A stretch of 64,000 nt of DNA, taken from positions 1,488,001 through 1,552,000 of the forward strand of contig NZ_CP012882.1 of NCBI RefSeq assembly GCF_002224265.1, written 5' to 3'. A program made the position numbers and the translations under genes. Source of the DNA: Vibrio vulnificus NBRC 15645 = ATCC 27562. Its GTDB lineage: Bacteria > Pseudomonadota > Gammaproteobacteria > Enterobacterales > Vibrionaceae. A model generated the notes under the pieces. That model was given only the letters and a program-made list of their open reading frames with translations, was not told the origin of the DNA and searched no databases. Position 1 is the stretch's first letter. Each line of letters opens with the position of its first letter. This document shows, piece by piece, positions 54,359 through 63,054 of this stretch.

Positions 54359-55210
54359 CTAATGATGCTGTTCAAAAAGATCGTTGAGTTTCGCCTTTAA
54401 GCCAATTTTGTCTAACTCATCAGACATCCCTTCACTAAACCAAACATTCATATTGACCTGTTGGCTAGTGGGAATCTTCTTGTAGTTAGGCTCTCTAACT
54501 GACCAATCAGGACAAACCATGATGGTGCCATGGTTTTCCAACTCTTTGTTCATCAGTCTTGCAGAACTCGTGCTTACCCAACTTGAGACAAACCGCGTAT
54601 CGATTTTGTTCTCTTTCAGTAATTCTTGAACCAAGGTTTTCGACAAGGAGTTGCAATAAACCACTCGGAACGGATAGCACTCATATAAGTCTATACATGC
54701 TGTGTGACTAATTACATAACTTGATGATCTTAACTGATAAGAATTACCATTTTCAGAGCTCAATCGATTGAGACTGAATATTACATCGAAGTTAGCGATA
54801 TCGATCGTAGACGTTGTACTAAAACTGGTGATCGCTAAATCTGTATTATTCAGTGCACGAAATTCGCTCACGACTTTTTCTACGAGAATAGGACAGAACG
54901 AATCTGCAATCGCAATGTTATATTGCTCTCTCGTATCCACTTTTTCTAAATCTTTGAATAGCTTTTCATACATGGACATTGTTTGATCCGCATATTCTAA
55001 TAACACCTTACCGTGTTTCGTAAGCCCAAATCCCTCTTTTCTAACAAAAATACTAGCCCCAATTGTATTTTCGATCTTTTTGATATGCTGCGACACAGCG
55101 GGCTGAGTCATAAATAGTGACTCGGCTGCAGCTGTAAAGCTTTTGTGTTTTGCAACCTGTGAAAATGTCCGAAGATATTTTACGTCGATCATTCTATGAA
55201 CGGTTTTCAT
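54359..55210 (-). CDS. LysR-family transcriptional regulator
   Basis: 283 residues (ATG 55210; ATG 55192 is possible). N-terminal helix-turn-helix (LRTFSQVAKHKSFTAAAESL, FMTQPAVSQHIKKIE) and a periplasmic-binding-like effector domain. Position at the end of the Tad locus suggests pilus control, but this is inference. Confidence 0.88.
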   Translation of the reverse strand: MKTVHRMIDVKYLRTFSQVAKHKSFTAAAESLFMTQPAVSQHIKKIENTIGASIFVRKEGFGLTKHGKVLLEYADQTMSMYEKLFKDLEKVDTREQYNIAIADSFCPILVEKVVSEFRALNNTDLAITSFSTTSTIDIANFDVIFSLNRLSSENGNSYQLRSSSYVISHTACIDLYECYPFRVVYCNSLSKTLVQELLKENKIDTRFVSSWVSTSSARLMNKELENHGTIMVCPDWSVREPNYKKIPTSQQVNMNVWFSEGMSDELDKIGLKAKLNDLFEQHH

Positions 55211-55492
55211 GACAGCTATCTACCTTGATGTTACCCAGTTTTATAGTTTTTTTGTGTACTTTGTATTTCTGATTTTTAAAATCAAGACAAAAATATCAAT
55301 ACGCTACGCGAGTTACAAAAAACTATTGTTTATGCAACTATAAACACAGCTTATATGATGTATTTTCCTTTGTAATAAAATTGTAAATAAAATTCTCCTC
55401 AAGCCAGAACCCATATAGGCAGAGCAGTATTATCATCATGAGGCATTTATTCGAACTGTGAATTAATCTTTATGCAAACTGACTGACGAATA

Positions 55493-55508
55493 TGTGACAA
55501 CGGTCACA
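55493..55508. promoter_or_regulatory. Perfect CRP-type site
   Basis: TGTGACAACGGTCACA, a full match to TGTGA-N6-TCACA. It is 283 bases upstream of lysR on one side; on the other, no annotated gene starts within range except the 27-codon frame at 55622. Downstream plus-strand hexamers TTGGCA (55530) and TTGACA (55555) show no good partner -10. Confidence 0.65.
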
Positions 55509-55621
55509 TACGAAACTTCATCCTGATAGTTGGCACGTCATACCTTAAATAAACTTGACAGCGGAATTTTTCTCATGAATGGGATATTCAAGATATTTCG
55601 CGGCAAACAATAAGGATTTCA

Positions 55622-55705
55622 ATGCATTATCGCCGAAGTTTACAGTTGATTTCATTTCGAACAAACAATAAAGAAGAGGTGAAACACCTCTTCTTTTGCT
55701 GGTAA
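55622..55705 (+). CDS. Possible 27-residue peptide
   Basis: AAGGA lies 5 bases before ATG 55622. The frame reads MHYRRSLQLISFRTNNKEEV and then KHLFFCW before a stop, running through the hairpin at 55671-55695. It could be coincidence; it may also be part of a short CRP-controlled transcript. Confidence 0.25.
   Translation: MHYRRSLQLISFRTNNKEEVKHLFFCW
55671..55699. terminator. Terminator at the protease 3' end
   Basis: AAGAAGAGGTG, loop AAA, CACCTCTTCTT, followed by TTGC on the plus strand and TATTG on the minus strand. It lies 35 bases past the protease stop. Confidence 0.8.
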
Positions 55706-55730
55706 TGGAAACTGCCGAATGTCTGGTTTC

Positions 55731-58700
55731 CTAGCTCTTTCTTCTACGCCACAATAAAACGAATGCCATTAGCCATGCCGATCCAAAGCCTAGAGAACCC
55801 GCATCTTCACCACCAGAATCAGCTGTTGGTGGGTTGTCTGAATCATCATTTTGGCCAGAAATCGTGCTGGTTGGCGACAACTCTATTTCAAACCATCCCT
55901 GCTTGCTCTCTCCGTTATCAAAAAGAACGTCATAGTTGAATCTGTCGATCATGGTTAATGCTGTTTGAGACGGGGCTTGATAGATCAATTCCTGATTCAC
56001 AATTTGCACTTCACCATGTTCTGCTGGGCGCGTAATACGCAGTTGGAACTTCCCTTTGTATTCAGATTCAAGAGGCTTCACATTCAGTGAGCTACCAAAC
56101 TTGAGCTTAAGTTTGCCCTGCTTCACACTAGGCGTCGTGGCATGCACCGTTAATGTCAAACTATGAGTAACCGCCTCTCCTTGTTCGTCACGAACCGTTG
56201 CACTGAACACAAGCTTTTCATTGCCAACGGATTGAGAAGGAATCACGACGATTGCAACCGACTTATCCGCATTAAGTATTGTCGCTTTACGCCCAGAGAC
56301 TTGTTTCCAATTGAACTGGTGGTTGTTGGAATCAATGTCTTTTAATTGCACAACCGACAGTTCAATGCGCTCGTCTGCACTGACTTGCAACTTAGAGGCG
56401 TTAACACGAAAAGTATGTAAGTCGTTGACTGGCAGAATGTTGATCGAAACCGTGGCAATATTTGAGGTCGTCCCCTCGACATTCGTCACTTGGAACGTGA
56501 AACTGTCTTTGCCAGCAAAGTTCGCTTGAGGTACATATTGACCATTGTGAATCAGCCCATTTCTCGGCAGTTCCACAATCTTAACCTCTCCTCCTTTGCC
56601 TGCTAATTGCTGCAAGTTGAGGATGACACTTTCATCTTCACGTCCTTCAAGGGTGATGTTATCGATCACTAAAGCCTTCGGTTTAACAAACTGAATGATC
56701 AATGTTGCTTGAGACATCAGTCCTTGAGGGTCTTTGATCTCATACGTCACCGTTGTGCTCGTTTCACTACCGAAAGTCGCTGGTGCACTAAATTCAATTT
56801 CATTTCCTGAAAGGCTCGCTTTACCCAGCCCTTGCTGAGAGACGATACGAGTTAAAGTGAGCGTCTCGCCATCTTTCTCAATATCGTTGTCCAACACTCT
56901 AAAGCGTTTCACTTCCCCAGCTTTTATTTGGCCGTGATCATTTTGCGCTTCAGGCTGATGGTTATTCACCTTCACTTCCACGTTTTGGCTGACTTCGTTT
57001 TGGGCATCATCAGTCACAGTGACCTTGAAGTGCATGACATCACTCGCTGCCACACCTTCAGGAACCACAAAACTGCTGGTTTTCTGCTGGCCATTGCGTA
57101 GCGTCACTTTTGGACCGGAAATCTGCTGCCATTGGTAACTAAACGCTTTGGAATCTTCATCCTCCACTTTGTCAACGCTCAGCTCAACGAGTCCTCCAAC
57201 GTACACGACGTCATTAACCACTTTGGCCGAAATCACCGGAGGTTTGTTAATCGCCAGCACTGTAACAGACACTTTTGCCGTGTTACTCACGTTTCCTTCA
57301 CTGTCGCGCAAACGATATTGGAACTCATCAACGCCTTCAGCCCCCAAATCAGCTTGATACTCTTTTCCATTCACAGTTCCTTTGCTTGGCTGGGTCATGA
57401 GCTCAACCTGAAAACTGTGACCAGGTATTAAGTTGGTATCATTGTTCATTAGGTTGAGCTGCACACTCTGGCCCTGAGTAACTTGGAATTGATCGTCCAG
57501 TGCGAGAGGAAGCGGGTTAACTTGGGTTTGTAGTAGTGCTGCAAACGGGAAGTTTCGACCTCGCGCGCTGTTCATTCGGCCACCTTGTAACGTGGTATTG
57601 TCAGCGTAGAACTGCTCTTTGCGAATGCCATCGCTGAGATAAGCATCGTAATAAGAAGTTGAAAACTCGGGTATTGCATTGGTTAGCTCAACCACAATGA
57701 GGTGACGCTCTTGTGTCAATGCGAATGGTTGTGGGAACATCGCCCGTCCACCATCGGAATTCAGTTGCCCACGAGTAATTTCAACGCCATCTTCCGCCTT
57801 AAAAGTCACTTCGCCACGCCAATTGGTTTGATAAGGATATTTGGTCACCTTATATTCCATAGGCTGTGTCTGATCACTTTTCTGCGCATAAAAATGAATG
57901 CCATCTAATGAGGTGTTTTCAAAATGCACATCCACCGCAAAACCGAGTGCATTAATTCGGCGATCATATTGCGTATATTGACGTGCAAATGAGGTCATCC
58001 ACGCATGTTTGCCACGCTGATCTGGCAATTGCAGTGTCAACGTTGAATGCTGATTAGTACTGACAATGTCACTGATAGTGATGCCGGTATTGCGCCCAGC
58101 TGTGTTCAACCTTAATGAAGGCGTTGAGTCATCAGAAAGTAAGGTAACATTGCTGCTGCCCGGGAAAACATCGCCATTGTCACTCCACCCTCCTGCGTTT
58201 AGTTCATCTAGCCCGTCCGCTTGGAATATTTGCACCTGCATTGGGCCAGTACTGTTGAACTTGTTGTCAATCACCACAGAGGTAGCCAACAGGCCTTCTC
58301 CTTGCAATGCTCTGTCGTAGTCGACTTTTCGGCGGTTTTGCAAGTAGAGCCTTGGCCCCATTTTCTGTAGGTAAGGATCAAGATAGATGACGCTTTCACC
58401 TTGAGAGGTGTTGACGGTATAGTTTTGGTTACTGTTTAAAACATCTGGTTCCAAAAAGCCTGATGCTTCTTTGCTCCATGCCGTCATATTGACAGGCGTG
58501 TCGCCAGAATAAAGGTCGCCAGGTTTGCGGCCCCATGAACCACCGCCCATCAAACCCCAATGACCTATAGAACCATCATGCTCATAAGAATACAAATCTG
58601 GAAGACCCAACATCAAATGACCGAGTTCGTGAGCAATAACGCCCATTGTTGACTGGTGGTCGCCTTGAAAATCCGCAAACAAGCAATACGCATTGATGGT

Positions 58701-59591
58701 GACACCATCGATGGTTTCATTGTTATGGGCAAACTTATGAGGCCAAATGTAAGGTCGACGATTACCGCCAGCCGCCGCATCGTAACCCGCAAACACGAAC
58801 ATCACTGAGAGTTCTGAAGGCTTGATAAAACCATCACCATTACTGTCGTAAGTGGACAAATCAATATACTGATCAAGCGCGGCGTAAGCAGCCGAAAAAA
58901 CGGCACGTTGTCTGGTGGTACAAGTATTGTCCTCTTTGGAGTGACAATCAGGATGCGCCATATCTAATGAAATGTTAATCACCCCATCATTCGCTGTACC
59001 TTGCGTTTCTCGTGCTGGAGTAACAACGTACTTGTTGTAGCTGTTCTTGAGAAAGTAATCTCTAACGCTTTGCCCATTCTGACCAAAAATTCGGTTAGTA
59101 AAGTCATTGACCATCACCTCGTCATTAAAGCTGACTTGAACCACAAGCAAAGGTTGAGTAACAGGTTGATCTGCTTGAAGGATTCGTAAAGTAGCAGAAT
59201 GGTGCTCAGTGGTGTTGATGTCTGACGAATGTCCTTCATCAAAGCTAATTCGAGCTGGCTTTACTGGGTGAAGTGATGAATTAGAGGCCGCTGGACTTTG
59301 CGAAGCTTGAGTAACAACAACATCTGTTGAGACCACTCTGCCCTCGCCATCAAATTCTGCGTATTTGCCGTAGTACCAAGTCTCTCCTTGATAGAGATAA
59401 ATAGTGCCTTCACGGTCTTGGTACCACGCTAACGCTTGATTCCCCATTAGACGCATTTCACGTACCGATCCATCACTCATCGTGAACTCATGCCAATCCG
59501 GAGACGGCAGAGTGGTCGCATTAAGTGAGATGGAGGAGAGCAAACTTGATATAGCGATTCCTATTTTCGCTTTTTTTATTTTTAAAGACAT
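55731..59591 (-). CDS. Secreted M6-family metalloprotease with GlyGly-CTERM-like tail
   Basis: 1286 residues. Signal peptide (to about 26), propeptide, then an M6 (immune-inhibitor-A type) catalytic domain with HELGHLMLGLPDLY (zinc site near 318) and an EF-hand-like DSNGDGFIKPSE. The C-terminal half holds several Ig/cadherin-like beta modules (DDQFQVTQGQSVQLNLMNND, DNDIEKDGETLTL). The extreme C-terminus is Gly-rich linker, helix and RRRK (SLGFGSAWLMAFVLLWRRRK), the GlyGly-CTERM plan, sorted by rhombosortase after type II secretion. Likely degrades host or matrix proteins; target unknown. Confidence 0.88.
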   Translation of the reverse strand: MSLKIKKAKIGIAISSLLSSISLNATTLPSPDWHEFTMSDGSVREMRLMGNQALAWYQDREGTIYLYQGETWYYGKYAEFDGEGRVVSTDVVVTQASQSPAASNSSLHPVKPARISFDEGHSSDINTTEHHSATLRILQADQPVTQPLLVVQVSFNDEVMVNDFTNRIFGQNGQSVRDYFLKNSYNKYVVTPARETQGTANDGVINISLDMAHPDCHSKEDNTCTTRQRAVFSAAYAALDQYIDLSTYDSNGDGFIKPSELSVMFVFAGYDAAAGGNRRPYIWPHKFAHNNETIDGVTINAYCLFADFQGDHQSTMGVIAHELGHLMLGLPDLYSYEHDGSIGHWGLMGGGSWGRKPGDLYSGDTPVNMTAWSKEASGFLEPDVLNSNQNYTVNTSQGESVIYLDPYLQKMGPRLYLQNRRKVDYDRALQGEGLLATSVVIDNKFNSTGPMQVQIFQADGLDELNAGGWSDNGDVFPGSSNVTLLSDDSTPSLRLNTAGRNTGITISDIVSTNQHSTLTLQLPDQRGKHAWMTSFARQYTQYDRRINALGFAVDVHFENTSLDGIHFYAQKSDQTQPMEYKVTKYPYQTNWRGEVTFKAEDGVEITRGQLNSDGGRAMFPQPFALTQERHLIVVELTNAIPEFSTSYYDAYLSDGIRKEQFYADNTTLQGGRMNSARGRNFPFAALLQTQVNPLPLALDDQFQVTQGQSVQLNLMNNDTNLIPGHSFQVELMTQPSKGTVNGKEYQADLGAEGVDEFQYRLRDSEGNVSNTAKVSVTVLAINKPPVISAKVVNDVVYVGGLVELSVDKVEDEDSKAFSYQWQQISGPKVTLRNGQQKTSSFVVPEGVAASDVMHFKVTVTDDAQNEVSQNVEVKVNNHQPEAQNDHGQIKAGEVKRFRVLDNDIEKDGETLTLTRIVSQQGLGKASLSGNEIEFSAPATFGSETSTTVTYEIKDPQGLMSQATLIIQFVKPKALVIDNITLEGREDESVILNLQQLAGKGGEVKIVELPRNGLIHNGQYVPQANFAGKDSFTFQVTNVEGTTSNIATVSINILPVNDLHTFRVNASKLQVSADERIELSVVQLKDIDSNNHQFNWKQVSGRKATILNADKSVAIVVIPSQSVGNEKLVFSATVRDEQGEAVTHSLTLTVHATTPSVKQGKLKLKFGSSLNVKPLESEYKGKFQLRITRPAEHGEVQIVNQELIYQAPSQTALTMIDRFNYDVLFDNGESKQGWFEIELSPTSTISGQNDDSDNPPTADSGGEDAGSLGFGSAWLMAFVLLWRRRKS

Positions 59592-59980
59592 TATCCCGCC
59601 TTATTATTGACAATAATAAAGGCAACATATCAACCAGGCCAATTAATTACCAATTAGCATTTGGATTAATAATATAAATTAAAGTTATACTTTCACCCTC
59701 TATAACAACCAAATAAAAATGCTTTAAATATCAATACGTTAATAAACAAAACGACATCCGAACAACAAACTTAAAAAATTAATCAGGTAGATAAATCAGA
59801 AGCCTACCCAAAATTGATGCTGCCAATAAAAATGAAGTACTGATTATCGACTTAAATTTATAAGTCGATAAAAGAGAGTTATAGGGAAAATAAATCGCCT
59901 CGATCGTTGGTCTCAACTCACGAGGCGATTTTGTCTGTTTATACTGCTAGGATCTGTGTGCTACCCCCCCACTTACCACC
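59592..59980. other. AT-rich intergenic region upstream of the protease
   Basis: About 390 bases. Contains the protease promoter (not placed), a perfect 10-bp hairpin at 59845-59870 (TATCGACTTA / TAAGTCGATA, 6-base loop) and the sbcC terminator. No gene seen. Confidence 0.6.
59889..59934 (-). terminator. Terminator of sbcDC
   Basis: Stem AAATCGCCTCG / CGAGGCGATTT (59892-59902 with 59921-59931), loop of 18; on the minus strand it is followed by ATTTTCCC. About 50 bases after the sbcC stop. Confidence 0.8.
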
Positions 59981-62900
59981 TCAACTTGTTGAGGCATTAG
60001 CGGTAAAAGCGGACTTAAGACGAATCGAAGAGCCCACTCGCGACGGTATCACGTCAATCCGTTGTTGCATTTGCTCTTTCAACTCTGACACATGGGAAAT
60101 CACACCGATCATTCGGCCTGTTTGCTGCAACTCCACCAAGGTTTGAATGGCGAGATCAAGTGATTCAGGATCCAAGCTGCCAAAGCCTTCATCAATAAAC
60201 AAAGTCTCTAAACGAATACCACCGCTGTATGACTGGACAACATCCGATAAACCAAGAGCGAGGGAAAGTGCCGCCATGAAAGATTCACCACCGGAGAGTG
60301 TGGCTACATCACGCGATTTTCCGGTGTAGCTGTCTTCCACAATCAGATCGAGCCCACGACCCGCCGTGCCCTTAAAGCCTTCGGTTTTTCGCGTTAACTG
60401 GTAGCGGCCTTTACTCATTAGCGCCAAACGATGCGAAGCCTGAATCAGCACATCATCCAGCAACACTCCTAATACAAAACGGTGCAAACTAATGCGACTG
60501 CCTGTTTTGCCACTCGCCACATCGTAGAGTGTACCAAAGACCTTGTACTCTTCTTCAAGGCGATGATTATGCGTGTGCAGTTCAGCTATCTTCGCTTGTA
60601 CGGTCTCAAGCTTCGCCACCAGTGAACGTACCGCATCCAACTCATTTTTGATCTGTTGATAGCGCTGTTCCGCCGATGTCACCAACAACTCTAATTGCTC
60701 AAGATCGGGCGCTTGCTGATTTTTCAAACGCTCTTGGAGGTCTTGATAACTCTGCTCTAAACGTGTCGCCTGCTGTTGATGTTGCTCAATCTCGCGTTTC
60801 CATTGTTCGATCTGTTCTGGTTCGACGCGCAGCGCCAAATAGTGCGGTTCATCGTCAAATGAGGATACAGACAGCGCCTCCAACCATGCAGTTTGGTTTT
60901 GTTCACTCCGCTGCTGAGTCTGCAGCAACATCTCACTGTGTGCTTTGACTTCACTTTTAAGTGCGGCAAGCGTTTGTTGAACCTCCTCAAAACGCTTTTG
61001 GATCGTCTCTTTTGCCGTTTGCAAAGCCGTGGTTTGTTGCTTGAGCTGCGCGATTTCCTGCTCAACTTGGGCAACCTGGCTAAACTGCGCGGCAATTTGT
61101 TGGCTGAACTTCGCCAACTGTTGCGTTTTTTCTAGCAACGTTGCACTGCTAGAAATATGTTGCTGAGCGAGTTCTTTTTCCATCTCCTCGCCTTTCGCAC
61201 AACGCTCCGTCAATTGTTTAACATGGCTTTCTTGCTGAGCGAGATCTAACCCTTGCAGCTGTTTGAGCGTGTGACTGATTTCAAGAGTTTGCGCCTGCAA
61301 AGTTTCTAACGGGCTCTTAAGCAGCTCACCGAGTTGTGTTGCTTTTTCCTCAATCGCTTTCTGCTGTTGCTTGACTTGTGCAAGGTGCAGCTCCAGCTCT
61401 TGGTGATGTTGATTGAGCTGGGCGAGCGCGATTTTTTCCTGCTCACGGGCCTGCTCTACCTGATGTTTATGCACAGGCTCACCAATAAACTGCGCTTTTT
61501 GCGGGTGCTCAAGGCTACCGCAAACCGGGCAAGCTTCCCCTTGATGAAGGCGCTGCGCCAAAATAGCGGCTTGGCCATTATGCCAACTCAACTCAATGTT
61601 ATCCGCGGACTGTTGGGCATTGAGCCAATGCTGCTTGGCTTGCTGGTGTAACTGCTCTTTTTGTTCAGTTTGTGTGAGTAAATTCTGCAGCGCTGTATTC
61701 AGATTCTGGTATTGCTCATAGTCACTGATCTGACGCTTAAGCTCGCTCTCTCGCGCTTCAAGTCTCGGTATCTCTGCCGCTTGCTGCTTGGCCTTTTCAA
61801 ACGCTTCAATGGCGGATGTCAGCTCCTGCTGCATCACGACTTTATGTTCTTGCACGCGCTTTAATTGGTGTGCAAATTTCTGCACGTCTTCTTCAAGACG
61901 AATGATATCTTGTTCAAACTGGGCTTTTTCCACCAGCTTGCTTTTAACCGTCTCTAATTCATACGTTTGCTGTTGTAGCTGAGGAATTTGCTCGGCATTT
62001 TTCTGTGCCTGAAAACACTGTTGCTCGAGCTCATTGCTCTGCAATAACAGTGTGTTTAATGATGCGTTAAGCTGTTCAATTTTGCCTTGCTGAACATGAA
62101 CATCATTGAGTGCGTTTTTCCACTGACGATACGGTGCGTCAAGCTGCTGGGCTTGACGTGCTTGTTCCAGCTTTTGCGCCAACTGATGCATCTGATCATT
62201 TTTCGCCAAATGGGCATCTAAATTCGTTTTGGCCAAAGCCAGTTTGTTAAAATCATCGACCAGAGCTTTGGCAACTGATAGGGATTGCTTGGCCAAATTA
62301 TAACGCTCGAGAGCGTGTTTCTCCGTCTCTTGCCACTGCGTCAGTTGCGTCTTTTTGTCTACAAGCGCCTCTTTGAGCGCCTGCTCATCACTGACATCCG
62401 CCACCTCTAGCGCCCCACGAATTTGATTATCAAACTCTTCTTTGGCTTTACTAATCGCATTGGCTTTATCTTTTAGCGCCCATTCAATGCGTTTGTAAAT
62501 TTCAGTTTGGAACAGTTGGCCAAAAATCTCTTCACGATCTTTGGAACTCGCCAACAGCAAATCGCGGAACTTCCCCTGTGGCAACACCATGACTTGGCGA
62601 AACTGCGTTTCATTCAATCCAATCAGTTCCGTCACTCGCGTTTTCACTTCAGCCGTTTTGCTGGTGATCAGTTCTTCGTCATCTTGGCAAAGATAAAGCG
62701 CAGCAGTGTGTTTTTTGGTGGTGGTGCCTTCACCGCGCGCTTTTGCCGCCTCTTGCTCAGGTAAGCGAATTACCTTATAGCGTTTTCCATGTAGCAAAAA
62801 CTCTAACGTCACTTCCGTGGCTAGATGGATAGAGGCCAAATCTGAACGCATCTGCATACCTTGGCGCTCATTGCCTGTGGTTTCGCCATAAAGGGCAAAA

Positions 62901-63046
62901 CAGATCGCATCCAAGATAGAGGTTTTTCCGGATCCTGTGGGCCCATTGATTAAAAACAGAGGGTTGTCACCCAATTGAGTAAAATCAATGACTTCACGTT
63001 CAGCAAATGGACCAAACGCCTGCATGGTAAGTTTGAGTGGTTTCAT
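59981..63046 (-). CDS. sbcC: Exonuclease subunit SbcC
   Basis: 1021 residues from ATG 63044-63046 (RBS AGGAA). Walker A NGPTGSGKTS (about 31-40), two long coiled-coil arms meeting at a zinc hook CPVC (about residue 505), then the signature LSGGESF and Walker B LFIDEGFGSLD. With SbcD it cleaves hairpin and cruciform DNA and processes double-strand ends. 8 bases downstream of sbcD. Confidence 0.95.
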   Translation of the reverse strand: MKPLKLTMQAFGPFAEREVIDFTQLGDNPLFLINGPTGSGKTSILDAICFALYGETTGNERQGMQMRSDLASIHLATEVTLEFLLHGKRYKVIRLPEQEAAKARGEGTTTKKHTAALYLCQDDEELITSKTAEVKTRVTELIGLNETQFRQVMVLPQGKFRDLLLASSKDREEIFGQLFQTEIYKRIEWALKDKANAISKAKEEFDNQIRGALEVADVSDEQALKEALVDKKTQLTQWQETEKHALERYNLAKQSLSVAKALVDDFNKLALAKTNLDAHLAKNDQMHQLAQKLEQARQAQQLDAPYRQWKNALNDVHVQQGKIEQLNASLNTLLLQSNELEQQCFQAQKNAEQIPQLQQQTYELETVKSKLVEKAQFEQDIIRLEEDVQKFAHQLKRVQEHKVVMQQELTSAIEAFEKAKQQAAEIPRLEARESELKRQISDYEQYQNLNTALQNLLTQTEQKEQLHQQAKQHWLNAQQSADNIELSWHNGQAAILAQRLHQGEACPVCGSLEHPQKAQFIGEPVHKHQVEQAREQEKIALAQLNQHHQELELHLAQVKQQQKAIEEKATQLGELLKSPLETLQAQTLEISHTLKQLQGLDLAQQESHVKQLTERCAKGEEMEKELAQQHISSSATLLEKTQQLAKFSQQIAAQFSQVAQVEQEIAQLKQQTTALQTAKETIQKRFEEVQQTLAALKSEVKAHSEMLLQTQQRSEQNQTAWLEALSVSSFDDEPHYLALRVEPEQIEQWKREIEQHQQQATRLEQSYQDLQERLKNQQAPDLEQLELLVTSAEQRYQQIKNELDAVRSLVAKLETVQAKIAELHTHNHRLEEEYKVFGTLYDVASGKTGSRISLHRFVLGVLLDDVLIQASHRLALMSKGRYQLTRKTEGFKGTAGRGLDLIVEDSYTGKSRDVATLSGGESFMAALSLALGLSDVVQSYSGGIRLETLFIDEGFGSLDPESLDLAIQTLVELQQTGRMIGVISHVSELKEQMQQRIDVIPSRVGSSIRLKSAFTANASTS

Positions 63047-63054
63047 CGCGATTC

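Larger units (their letters stand above)
55211..55730. other. Intergenic region between lysR and the M6 protease
   Basis: About 520 bases, AT-rich near lysR. It holds a perfect CRP-type palindrome (55493-55508), a possible 27-codon frame (55622-55705) and the hairpin at 55671-55695. No larger gene. Confidence 0.5.
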
